This document shows positions 33,401 through 44,621 of a stretch of 64,000 nucleotides of DNA, one piece after another; positions within the stretch are counted from its first letter, which is position 1, and each line of letters starts with the position of its first letter. The DNA comes from Notospermus geniculatus (Eukaryota > Nemertea > Pilidiophora > Heteronemertea > Lineidae). Location of the stretch: positions 60,599-124,598 of the forward strand of contig NMRB01000295.1 of NCBI GenBank assembly GCA_002633025.1, read 5' to 3'. The notes below the pieces were generated by a model, which was not told where the DNA came from, did not search any database, and worked only from the letters and a program-made list of their open reading frames with translations. A program made the translations under genes and the position numbers.

Positions 33401-36400
33401 ATACCGTTTGTCTTGTCACAATCATGGGTACCAAGGCCACAATCATTACGATCTGCAATAGAATCAAGATTACAGAATCAGAAACTTTCACGCAACTTTC
33501 AATTCTGTACTTCCTATGACGGTTACCATCTATTAAAGCCAAAGGAAGCAAGGCATCCCAATGCTAGTCTGCCAATGGTGTTCTCTCATATTTGAACCTA
33601 CCAGTACATGTCCTCCCGTCTCCTGTGAATCCGGGTTTGCAGGCACAAGTGAAAGAGCCTTGTTTGTTTGTGCAAACCCCATTGGTCTTGTCACAGTTGT
33701 GGGTTCCTATTGTGCATTCATCGATATCTGTAATAAATTATAGTGATGGTATGTTAAACTGTCCGATGTCTACGTATGATAGACGAATTGAAAAAAATAT
33801 TATGATACTCTCATTATGACATTTGTCTTACCTCTACAGATCTTTCCATCACCCGTGAAGCCAGCTTTACAAGAACATTTGTAACTTCCGGCAGTATTCG
33901 TACATATGCCATTAGTTTTGTCACAGTTATTAGTTCCCAAGTTACATTCGTTGATATCTGAAAAGGAAAGAAAACACTATTCTCAACAGCAGTTGAAAAT
34001 TTAAAAGACGAAGATACCACATAGTACATGTAAACAAATGTTAGCGAGTGAAAGCTAATACACTCATCTCCCCCGCAAAATGTTTTTTTACCATTATTGT
34101 CGACACTTACCGGTACATGTCCTCCCATCTCCTGTGAATCCGGGTTTGCAGGCACAAGTGAATGAACCTTGTTTGTTTGTACATATTCCATTAGTCTTGT
34201 CACAGTTGTGGGTACCTGATGTACATTCGTTGACATCTGAAACCAATCAACAACGTCGTACTACATTGTACCGTCGTATTCTGATAGGATTGACCAATGA
34301 ATGGTTGAAGAATCGAAATAGCATTCTAATTGTGGTTTATTGTCTTACCAGTGCAAACCCTCCCGTCTCCCGTGAAGCCAGATTTACAAGAACATTTGAA
34401 GCCTCCTGGTGTGTTTGTACATATACCATTGGTTTTGTCGCAGTTATTGGTTCCTAAGTTGCATTCGTTAACCTCTGAAAAGGAAATATCAAGTAAGATG
34501 ACTGTCTGTCGAAGGACAAATATTTTTATCAGGATTCCGTTTGGGTTGCACTCTCTCTGGCCCTCTCCCAAATCACATCTTGATTCTCAAGGTCGACACC
34601 TACCTGTACATGTCCTCCCATTTCCTGTAAATCCAGGTTTGCAGGCACAAGAAAAAGAGCCTTGTTTGTTTGTACATATCCCATTAGTCTTGTCGCAGTT
34701 GTGGGTTCCTAATGTGCATTCATCAATATCTGAAACCAATAAACAATGTTTTAACTTGTATGACCTCGCACTTACGTTTACTCAGCACTAGATCGAATTT
34801 TCAGATAAATATTGTAAAATCGAAATGCAGTATATCGGCATTCTTACTAAAGGTTTTTATCACTTACCTGTGCAAACCCTTCCGTTTCCTGTGAAACCAG
34901 CTTTACAGGAACATTGGAAAGCTCCCGCTGTATTCGTACATATGCCATTGGTTTTGTCACAGTTGTTGGTACCTAAGTTACATTCATTCACATCTGCAAC
35001 AGAAGGTAAAATTATGAAGGGCTGTCCAATTTGGAGCAGGATTCGTTCACCTTGACTTTGCTAACGCGACGCCTACCTGTGCATGTCCTTCCATCTCCTG
35101 TGAACCCAGGTTCACAGGCACAAGAAAACGTGCCTTGATTGTTTGTGCATATTCCATTAGTCTTGTCACAGTTGTGGGTTCCTGTTGTGCATTCATCGAT
35201 ATCTGAAAAGTTAAATAAAAGATGCTACGTTACTGATTCGTCATCATACATAAAATTGTTAATGTTAAAGGACCACTGTATTGCATCTTTCTGTCGACAG
35301 CCGGCGCCACCTGCACCATGCTCCAATACTGTAGTTATGCCTTTCGCCCCAGTGTTGGAGAATGTATGATTACAGTCTCGGTCACCCACTGCCGCTGGGA
35401 TCGAACAAGTTTGTGTAGCAGTACTGCGGAACGAAACGGCTGGCTGCGCGAGACTAGTTGCATGCGGTAGTTTACCAAGTCGTTAATAGAGGTCTCCCCC
35501 TTAACGCGGGTACGTGTAACGTAGGATTGGGAAGCAATACTGTGGTCCTTTAAGTTGTGGTTGTCATCAAAAGCAAATGTCGATGGGCTTTGGCTGCTGT
35601 TGCTCTTACCTCTACAGATCTTGCCATCTCCAGTGAAGCCAGGTTTACATGAACATAGGAAACCTCCTTGCGTATTGGTACAGATACCATTGGTTTTGTC
35701 ACAATTATTGGTACCGATATTACATTCATTCACATCTGCAACAGAAGATAAAATCATGCAGGTTGTGATTTGTAGGATGATTCTGATTCTGGGTTTATTG
35801 ACATATGCACACATCCCGTCAGTATCGCTCATGATATCATGTTTACATGTAGCTTTGCTTTACTCTCGACACCTACCTGTACATGTTCTCCCATTTCCTG
35901 TGAATCCAGGTTTACAAGCACAAGAGAAAGTGCCTTGATTGTTTGTGCATATTCCATTATTCTTGTCACAATTGTGGGTTCCTGATGTGCATTCATTGAT
36001 ATCTGCAACAAATAAAATAAACAACTGTAACTTGTACAACAGTGTAAACAGATTCTCGACAGCTTCTAAATTAATAAATGATGGCAGAGTAAAAGTATTG
36101 CCAAATTTCATATTATCTCTTACCTCTGCAGGTCTTTCCGTCACCAGTAAAGCCAGGTTTACAAGAACATTTGAAACTTCCCACTGTATTCGTACATAAA
36201 CCATTGGTTTTGTCACAGTCATTGGTTCCTATGTTGCATTCGTTAATATCTAAAATATGAAATAGAAGTCGGGCCTCTAAGGTGAAAGACATTGCTTCCT
36301 ACCAGATTCGAACCCACGGACCCTCGCATAAGGCATCAATCGCCAGCACTAAGGGGCAGCACGCCTTAAACCACAGGCCAGATCCCCATCTTCAAAAAAG

Positions 36401-39400
36401 ATGGTTCAATCTAAAAAAGCATATTATGATTATATAAGAAAAGGATGAAGCTGTAAGCTAATTGACAAAATCACCGGTGATTTGATGTCCATAGTTGTTT
36501 CGGGTGTATATCAATCGTCAGCATATTATGAGCACATTATAGGCTATGCTCTGTCAAACGGTTTTTGTTGGCTACGTTTCATTAACCAGGAATTACATGC
36601 CAACTTTTTTCTGCACACCCCAACACCTACCATTGCATGTTTTTCCGTTTCCTGAGAAACCAGGCTTACAGGAACACGTGAAACCTCCCTGAGTGTTAGT
36701 ACAGATACCGTTGGTCTTATCGCAATCATGGGTACCGAGGGTACAGTCGTTACGGTCTACAATGAAATTAATAGTAAAGAAGTCTTTGAGAATTAATAAA
36801 TTGGCAAACTTTGTTGCCGACGGTTTACCAAAGACGACATGCAAAGGAAGCGAGTGATTCCAAAAGTTATTTCCATGGTATTTCTTTCATTTTACCTTAA
36901 TTTTTCCGACCTACCTGTACATGTCCTCCCATCTCCTGTGAATCCAGGTTTGCAGGCACAAGAGAAAGAACCTTGTTTGTTTGTACATATCCCATTGGTC
37001 TTGTCACAGTTGTGGGTTCCTGATGTACATTCATCGATATCTGTAACATATTATGGAGATGTTGTTGTCTAAGGATGTAAACTTAGTAAACATGTCACCA
37101 TCGGCATAGTGCACGTACTGAGGAAATACTCAGATGGTATTTGTCTCACCTCTGCAGGTCTTTCCATCGCCAGTGAAGCCAGGTTTACAGGAACACTGAA
37201 AACCTCCTGCTGTATTCGTACATATACCATTAGTTTTGTCACAGTTGTGGGTTCCAAGGTTACATTCGTTAACATCTAAAGAGAAACAGAAGTCCAGTTT
37301 CACTTATTTTATTCGCCATCAACGAATGAAATAAAGAAGCCGAAAATATCAGACAGAAGTACTGTATAACAAGATAAACTATACGACACTCACTTGTTAG
37401 TTGCCCTTACCCTCTTATCACTTTCTCCAAAATCATCTGAATTCTCTATACCTACCTGTACATGTCCTCCCATCTCCTGTGAATCCAGGTTTGCAGGCAC
37501 AAGAGAATGCGCCTTGATTGTTTGTACATATCCCATTAGTCTTGTCACAGTTGTGGGTTCCTAATGTGCATTCATCGATATCTGAAAAGGTTAAGGCAGA
37601 TGTGTGTCACTGATTCGTCATCTTCTAGGTACTTGGATTGGTTGCCATCAAGACACCAGTGAATATCGACGGCCATTGATTCCTGTTGCTCTTACCTCTA
37701 CAGACCTTTCCGTCACCAGTGAAGCCAGTTTTACAAGAACATTGGAAACCTCCTTGCGTATTCGTGCATATACCATTAGTTTTGTCACAATTATTGGTAC
37801 CTGAGGTACATTCATTTACATCTGCAGCAGAAGATAATATTATGATGGACTGTCCAATTTACCGGCTATAATTTGCAGGATGATTCTGAATGGGTTTTAA
37901 CCAGACATGCAGAGGTCTTTCAGTTATTAAAGGAATGGCGGGATGATGTCGCTCGTAATATCAGGTTAAATCATTGCTTCATTCTCGATGCCTACCTCTA
38001 CACGTCCTCCCATCTCCTGTGAATCCCGTTTTACAGGCACAAGAGAACGCGCCTTGATTGTTTGTGCATATTCCATTGGTCTTGTCACAGTTGTGGGTTC
38101 CTGATGTGCATTCATTGATATCTGAAAGGTTCAGATAGATTGTGTCACTGATTCGTCATCTTCTAGGTACTTGGATTTTCGTGGTTGTCATCAAGATACC
38201 TGCGAATATGGATGCACAACAGCAATCAACGTCCAAGGACGTTGATTGCTATTGCGCTTACCTCTACAGGTCTTTCCGTCACCAGTGAAGCCAGTTTTAC
38301 AAGAACATTGGAAACCTCCTTGCGTATTCGTGCATATACCATTGGTTTTGTCACAGTTGTTGGTACCTAAGTTACATTCATTTACATCTGCAACAGAAGG
38401 TGAAAATGTTATGAAGAGTTATCCAATTTGCAGGATGATTATGATTGAGTTTTTATCGACATCACACATCCTGACAGTGACAGTTATTATAGGAAAGGTG
38501 GGATTATGTCGCTCATAATATAGAATTGCACTTTGTTTTATTCTTGTTACCGACCTGTACATGTCCTCCCATCTCCAGTGAATCCAGGTTTACAGGCACA
38601 AGAGAACGCGCCTTGATTGTTTGTGCATATTCCATTAGTCTTGTCACAGTTGTGGGTTCCTAATGTGCATTCATCGATATCTGTAACAAATAAAACAATG
38701 TTGTGACTTGTGCAACTGTGTAAACAGATTCTCTTCAGGTTCTTAAGAATGATCAGTAACGAAAAACAGCCGATTTCTCATCACGTTACATATCTGCCTC
38801 ACCTCTGCAGGTCTTTCCGTCACCAGTGAAACCGGTTTTACAAGAACATTGGAAACCTCCTTGCGTATTCGTACATATACCATTGGTTTTGTCGCAGTTG
38901 TGGGTTCCTAGGTTACATTCGTTGATATCTAAAAAGGAAATGATTAAATGCGAAAAATGATTAAATGAGAAAAAAAGTAATAAAATCTGACATCAGTAGT
39001 CATCAGTTCCATTGGGAAGTCTTCTCTGGTTATACCAGTCGTGTTTTTCTAAATTCATTGTCAAAAGGGGCTGTTCACTTTCGGAACCATTTTCCCAACT
39101 AACTTTTCATTATGTTGCAGTTGTTTGATTTTCATGATAACTTCAGGTATAATATTTTAATGTGAACTACATAATCATGAAAGAAAAATGTGACATCAGC
39201 TTCATTAATTAGGAAAACAAAGAGCATCTGCAAAATGTCCGAAATCAGCATGAAAATTGTGAAATTATTCCCTAATGTTTGTTGTACTGGGAGAGTAATG
39301 GTATTATTTATCATTCCTCGAAAAATCATTACTAAACATATTGGTTTTGCTGAAATATTTGCATAAAATGTGTGATTTTCTTCATTTCTGGACCCCTATT

Positions 39401-42400
39401 TAACTGGGGGGAGAACAGAACAGCATCCAGGCCTGTCAGATTTGAATGGAATGCTGTGGTAAAGATTATGGTCAATATCAGTTANCGATGCCTACCTCTA
39501 CACGTCCTCCCATCTCCTGTGAATCCCGTTTTACAGGCACAAGAGAACGCGCCTTGATTGTTTGTGCATATTCCATTGGTCTTGTCACAGTTGTGGGTTC
39601 CTGATGTGCATTCATTGATATCTGAAAGGTTCAGATAGATTGTGTCACTGATTCGTCATCTTCTAGGTACTTGGATTTTCGTGGTTGTCATCAAGATACC
39701 TGCGAATATGGATGCACAACAGCAATCAACGTCCAAGGACGTTGATTGCTATTGCGCTTACCTCTACAGGTCTTTCCGTCACCAGTGAAGCCAGTTTTAC
39801 AAGAACATTGGAAACCTCCTTGCGTATTCGTGCATATACCATTGGTTTTGTCGCAGTTGTTGGTACCTAAGTTACATTCATTTACATCTGCAACAGAAGG
39901 TGAAAATGTTATGAAGAGTTATCCAATTTGCAGGATGATTATGATTGAGTTTTTATCGACATCACACATCCTGACAGTGACAGTTATTATAGGAAAGGTG
40001 GGATTATGTCGCTCATAATATAGAATTGCACTTTGTTTTATTCTTGTTACCGACCTGTACATGTCCTCCCATCTCCAGTGAATCCAGGTTTACAGGCACA
40101 AGAGAACGCGCCTTGATTGTTTGTGCATATTCCATTAGTCTTGTCACAGTTGTGGGTTCCTAATGTGCATTCATCGATATCTGTAACAAATAAAACAATG
40201 TTGTGACTTGTGCAACTGTGTAAACAGATTCTCTTCAGGTTCTTAAGAATGATCAGTAACGAAAAACAGCCGATTTCTCATCACGTTACATATCTGCCTC
40301 ACCTCTGCAGGTCTTTCCGTCACCAGTGAAACCGGTTTTACAAGAACATTGGAAACCTCCTTGCGTATTCGTACATATACCATTGGTTTTGTCGCAGTTG
40401 TGGGTTCCTAGGTTACATTCGTTGATATCTAAAAAGGAAATGATTAAATGAGAAAAAAGGGTAATAAAATCTGACATCAGTAGTCATCAGTTCCATTGGG
40501 AAGTCTTCTCTGGTTATACCAGTCGTGTTTTTCTAAATTCTTTGTCAAAATTTACAGCAGTTTGGGTCCATTCCTACACGTAATAAGATTTCTCTGCACA
40601 CCCCAGCACCTACCATTGCATGTTTTTCCGTTTCCTGAGAAACCAGGCTTACAGGAACACGTGAAACCTCCCTGAGTGTTAGTACAGATACCGTTTGTCT
40701 TATCGCAATCATGGGTACCGAGGGTACAGTCGTTACGGTCTGCAATGAAATTAATAGTAAAGACGTCTTTGAGAATCAATAAATTGGCAAACTTTGTTGC
40801 CGATGGTTTACCAAAAACGACATGCAAAGGAAGCGAGTGATTCCAAAAGTTATTTCCATGGTATTATTTCTTTCATTTTGCGTTAATTTTTTTCGACCTA
40901 CCGGTACATGTCCTCCCATCTCCTGTGAATCCAGGTTTGCAGGCACAAGAGAAAGAACCTTGTTTGTTTGTACATATCCCATTGGTCTTGTCACAGTTGT
41001 GGGTTCCTGCTGTACATTCATCGATATCTGTAACATATTATGGAGATGTTGTTGTCTACGGATGTAAACATGTCACCATAGTGCACGTGATCGAAGTTGA
41101 ATATTGAGGAAATAGTACTTAGATATTCTATTTAAAGTATTTGTCTTACCTCTGCAGGTCTTTCCATCGCCAGTGAAGCCAGGTTTACAGGAACATTGAA
41201 AACCTCCTGCTGTATTCGTACATATACCATTAGTTTTGTCACAGTTGTGGGTTCCAAGGTTACATTCATTAACATCTGAAGAGAAATAGAAGTCCAGTTT
41301 CACTTATTCGCCATCAGCGAATGAAATAAAGAAGCCGAAAATTTCAGAAATTTTCAGAAGTTGTCAGTTGCCCTTACTCTCTTATCACTTTCTCCAAAAT
41401 CATCTGAATTCTCGATACCTACCTGTACACGTTCTCCCATCTCCTGTGAATCCCGTTTTACAGGCACAAGAGAACGCGCCTTGATTGTTTGTGCATATAC
41501 CATTAGTCTTGTCACAGTTGTGGGTTCCCAATGTGCATTCATCGATATCTGAAAAGGTTAAGGCAGATGTGTGTCACGGATTTGTCATCTAGGTACTTGG
41601 ATTGGTTGCCATCAAGAAACCAGTGAATATCGACGGTCATTGATTCCTGTTGCTCTTACCTCTACAGACCTTTCCGTCACCAGTGAAGCCAGTTTTACAA
41701 GAACATTGGAATCCTCCTTGCGTATTCGTGCATATACCATTAGTTTTGTCACAATTATTGGTACCTGAGTTACATTCATTTACATCTGCAACAGAAGATA
41801 AAATTATGATGGACTGTCCTATTTCCCGGCTATAATTTGCAGGATGATTCTGACTGGGTTTTAACCAGACATGCAGAGATCTTTCAGTTATTAAAGGAAT
41901 GGCGGGATGATGTCGCTCGTAATATCAGGTTAAATTTTGCTTCATTCTGGATGCCTACCTGTACACGTCCTCCCATCTCCTGTGAATCCCGTTTTACAGG
42001 CACAAGAGAACGCGCCTTGATTGTTTGTGCATATTCCATTCGTCTTGTCACAGTTGTGGGTTCCTGATGTGCATTCATTGATATCTGAAACAAATCCATA
42101 ATGTTGTGACTCGTACAACTGTGTAAATAGATTCTCTACAAGGACGTATAAATGAATGCTCAGTGCGGTATCGAAGAACCGCCGAATTTTCATCACGTTA
42201 CATTATCTGTCTCACCTTGGCAGGTCTTCCCGTCACCAGTGAAGCCAGTTTTACAAGAACATTGGAAACCTCCTTGCGTATTCGTACAGATACCATTGGT
42301 TTTGTCGCAGTTGTGGGTTCCTAGGGTACATTCGTTGATATCTAAAAAGGGAATGATTAAATGAGAAAAAGGTGAAGTTAACATCGGTAGGCTAGTCATC

Positions 42401-42669
42401 AGTTGCTGTTGCCAATTGGCAAGTCATCTATTGTTTATACCAATCGTGTTTTTCTAACGCACTGTTCATTGTCAATACATGTATTACAGAGTTTGTACTT
42501 TCCATCAAACAGCCTAGATTTCTCGTCATATCTCAGCACCTACCATTGCATGTCTTTCCGTTTCCTGAGAAACCAGGCTTACAGGAACACGTGAAACCTC
42601 CCTGAGTGTTAGTACAAATACCGTTTGTCTTGTCACAGTCATGGGTACCCTGGCCACAAGGGTCACGGG
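30360..42669 (-). CDS. EGF-array gene: 43 tandem EGF exons (ends not seen)
   Basis: Every exon is exactly 126 bases, phase 1 at both borders, and encodes one six-cysteine EGF domain of 42 residues; about 1,806 residues in all. A typical unit reads [41 protein letters not shown]. The D-x-[DN]-E-C start is the calcium-binding EGF signature. Most units also carry C-x-[DN]-x4-F-x-C, the Asp/Asn beta-hydroxylation consensus. Such arrays form stiff extracellular rods in matrix proteins and receptors. Three exon subtypes (a, b, c) alternate in a strict order. No signal-peptide exon precedes the first unit and no certain terminal exon follows the last. It may be one gene broken by misassembly. Confidence 0.85.
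30641..33452 (-). CDS. EGF array, unit 4 (c then five b-a pairs)
   Basis: Exons in transcription order: c 33327-33452, b 33017-33142, a 32760-32885, b 32455-32580, a 32214-32339, b 31973-32098, a 31742-31867, b 31477-31602, a 31197-31322, b 30905-31030, a 30641-30766. Exon for exon it parallels unit 3; for example the b exons that follow c in both units read [10 protein letters not shown] instead of the usual AGGF/QGGF. All acceptors end in polypyrimidine-AG and all donors are GTAAG/GTAGG/GTGAG types. Confidence 0.9.
33602..36756 (-). CDS. EGF array, unit 3 (c then five b-a pairs)
   Basis: Exons in transcription order: c 36631-36756, b 36124-36249, a 35877-36002, b 35610-35735, a 35077-35202, b 34868-34993, a 34604-34729, b 34349-34474, a 34111-34236, b 33832-33957, a 33602-33727. 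The b exon at 34349 starts E-V-N-E-C, losing the usual first Asp. The a exon at 35077 has CEPGF instead of CKPGF. The intron after the c exon holds a tRNA-like SINE. The intron between 35202 and 35610 holds a TTAA-flanked MITE. Confidence 0.9.
35269..35549. mobile_element. TTAA-flanked MITE in an intron of the EGF array
   Basis: The ends AGGACCACTGTATTGC and near-complement are flanked by TTAA (35265-35268, 35550-35553), a piggyBac-type duplication. The insertion roughly doubles the intron between the exons at 35077-35202 and 35610-35735. Confidence 0.75.
36297..36386 (-). repeat. tRNA-derived SINE head (probable)
   Basis: On the minus strand the A box TGGTTTAAGGC (36363-36373) is followed, 48 bases on, by GGTTCGAATC, a near-perfect B box (36305-36314). 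The stems do not form a convincing cloverleaf. It lies in the intron downstream of the c exon at 36631. Confidence 0.55.
36915..40739 (-). CDS. EGF array, unit 2 (c then six b-a pairs)
   Basis: Exons in transcription order: c 40614-40739; b 40303-40428, a 40055-40180, b 39762-39887, a 39496-39621, b 38803-38928, a 38555-38680, b 38262-38387, a 37996-38121, b 37696-37821, a 37456-37581, b 37150-37275, a 36915-37040. The c exon begins D-R-N-D-C-T-L-G-T. The four exons at 39496-40428 are copies, at an exact 1,500-base offset, of the four at 37996-38928, and their edge is an N at 39485. About 417 bases between the copies (39,068-39,484) are unrelated to any other part of the array. Confidence 0.8.
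40902..42669 (-). CDS. EGF array, unit 1 (c-b-a-b-a-b-a)
   Basis: Exons in transcription order: c 42544-42669, b 42216-42341, a 41959-42084, b 41660-41785, a 41423-41548, b 41150-41275, a 40902-41027. The c exon opens A-R-D-P-C-G-Q-G-T and needs an upstream donor that is not visible before the tail exon at 44281. The a exons at 41423 and 41959 carry CKTGFTGDG in place of CKPGFTG. Introns and exons here closely match 36,600-38,130, so this is a recent block duplication. Confidence 0.85.
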
Positions 42670-44198
42670 CTGCAATAAAATTGAGGATGTGGGTGTAGAT
42701 GGCCGAGTCACAATTAAACGACCTGGCAGGTAACACTTTGTATACCGTCCTAGTCTGTATCCCAGAAGGAAAAGGACGACTTTTACATGTAAGCCTGGAT
42801 CACTACCATTTCTTGTCTTCGTTACCATAACCGCTTCACTTGGAGGAAATGAGACCAAAAGAAGCTTAATCGATCTTCTTCCAAGAAAAGAACCGACCTG
42901 TCTCCTAACAGAAGAACAGAAAACCGAAGGATGGAACACCAGGAATGACCCCACGCGAACGTACATGTAACCTACACAATACTCTCAACTGAAGAGGGAC
43001 GGGAAATCCCAGACAAGGCATTATCAATCAGGATATCAACGTTGTCGGCCTACAGAGAACCAAGATGGGGAGAGGATACAGAAACAACTACACCACTGGG
43101 ACTGCCGAAGATGATAGCGCAACCAGAGATGAAAGAAGTGCGCCAATTGGGCCACTAAATTCTCCCGTTTGCAACTGCAAAAAGTGCTTGCTATTATTAC
43201 CAAGCTTTGTTTGTGTCGCAGTAAAGCTTCATGTGAAGGTTGCTCTGTTAGTTTTTTCCTACGCCATGCTGTCACGCTTTTGCTGCTGTCAGTCTTTTTG
43301 TTCTGGCCTTACTTACTCGACCGGTCTATACTAAAGTGCAAAAACGTTAGGGCCTATTACCAAAAATAGATTATCTATTTTTGCTATTACTTTATGTTAT
43401 GCAAATTACTACGTTGTGTACTTGCCTTAAATCCTGCAATAGACAGAGAATTTATCTGCTTATACAAAATAAAAACTACTTATCTGATTTTACGTCCGAA
43501 CAGCTTGACAAGACGACATCACGATGTCCGTAAGTGTTTCGACTTGTATTATCACGTGGTGGGCTGCCATGTTCGGTCTGTTTTAAAACCTGAACGATTC
43601 AGAGCCAATGACAAGCAACCTTCCATCCATTAAAGATTCCTTTACAATAAAGAACGAGGAGTACCTAAACCTGCGTAAATGTCAACTTCAGAATTCTTAC
43701 TCGACCGGATTCTTGAACACGATGAAATCTATAGGATTGGTATTTTCTGCGAAATGATGGCACGTGATAAAGGTCTTCTCTCGTGCATCGAATGTTGTAG
43801 AAATACATAACACTGGCCATTTGTACAAAATATCAATTTATTTTCATGTACAGTACTATTCCATACTATTAACAATGTGAACGCCTTTATTATTCAAATT
43901 GAACTTTGTTCAATTAAAATGTTATAATTTTCAGGTACTTTTATATTTACATGAGCAATGGCTCCATATAAAACTATCAGAATAAAAATCTACATGTATA
44001 TACAAGTCAATCTCTCAAAATATCAATAGAAATAGGGTTATTTCTAAGTTTGTATGGTTTTTGTTAGTTCTTTCAAAAGCAGACACGTGTATCGTCTTGG
44101 CATCCATAATAACTATGTAACCATAATTATGACGGCTATGATATAAATGATAAAGGCAGGAAAGTAGCTGTATCCGCTATATAACGCTTACAGTATAA
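42670..44198 (-). other. Spacer: 3' flank of the membrane-protein gene, possible LINE scrap
   Basis: No EGF exon or signal-peptide exon is found here. AATAAA-type polyadenylation signals on the minus strand occur at about 43,829 and 43,887 and could serve the tail exon at 44281. At 43,020-43,100 the plus strand encodes DINVVGLQRTKMG, resembling the LQETK motif of LINE endonucleases, but it is too short to be sure. Confidence 0.4.
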
Positions 44199-44280
44199 TT
44201 CTCCAAACTACCGTAGGCCTATTCAAATGATAATGAAGAAACATTTGCTATCAATCGTCTACTTCTCTACAAAAATATCA

Positions 44281-44621
44281 TCACGCAACGGAATCAGAAG
44301 GAAGGACTCGACCATCCGGCATGACAATCTCTCCACTCGGTAATGTTATGATGTGAGGTGTGTCCGCGCCTCCTGGAGTCCGGCTTCCCGTCGGAACAGG
44401 CTGGGGTGAGGGTACTGCAGCAGAAGGCGGGGCGGACGGTTTGTCATCGGGCAGTAGAGGAACTCTTGAACCGCTGACAGACGAAGAAGGTGATGATCCG
44501 ATGGGTGCCGGTGCTACTTTTTGTTTACTTTTCCTGTTCTTTCGCCGGATCATGCAGACGACAACCAGAATGATGATGCAGATCACCACCAGTAGGATGA
44601 GCACGATCAGAAGAGGAATGA
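44281..44621 (-). CDS. Transmembrane and cytoplasmic-tail exon, copy 2
   Basis: Acceptor ATTTCCAG, then [18 protein letters not shown] followed by [15 protein letters not shown] (stop-transfer), then a Ser/Pro-rich tail ending [17 protein letters not shown]-stop. Its coding sequence matches copy 1 at 45941-46281, while the flanks differ by small indels. The last four residues, DSVA, loosely fit a class I PDZ ligand. This copy may be an uncollapsed haplotype. Confidence 0.75.

Noticed and set aside
36305-36373. Functional tRNA gene
   Set aside because: A and B boxes are present, but the acceptor, D and anticodon stems do not pair, so a SINE head is more likely.
31705-42364. Plus-strand frames containing [17 protein letters not shown]-type peptides
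   Set aside because: They are the antisense of the EGF exons and repeat only because the exons do.
43020-43110. Possible LINE endonuclease (DINVVGLQRTKMG)
   Set aside because: The match is only about 13 residues, with no neighbouring endonuclease or RT motif in any frame. It is kept only as a note in the spacer entry.
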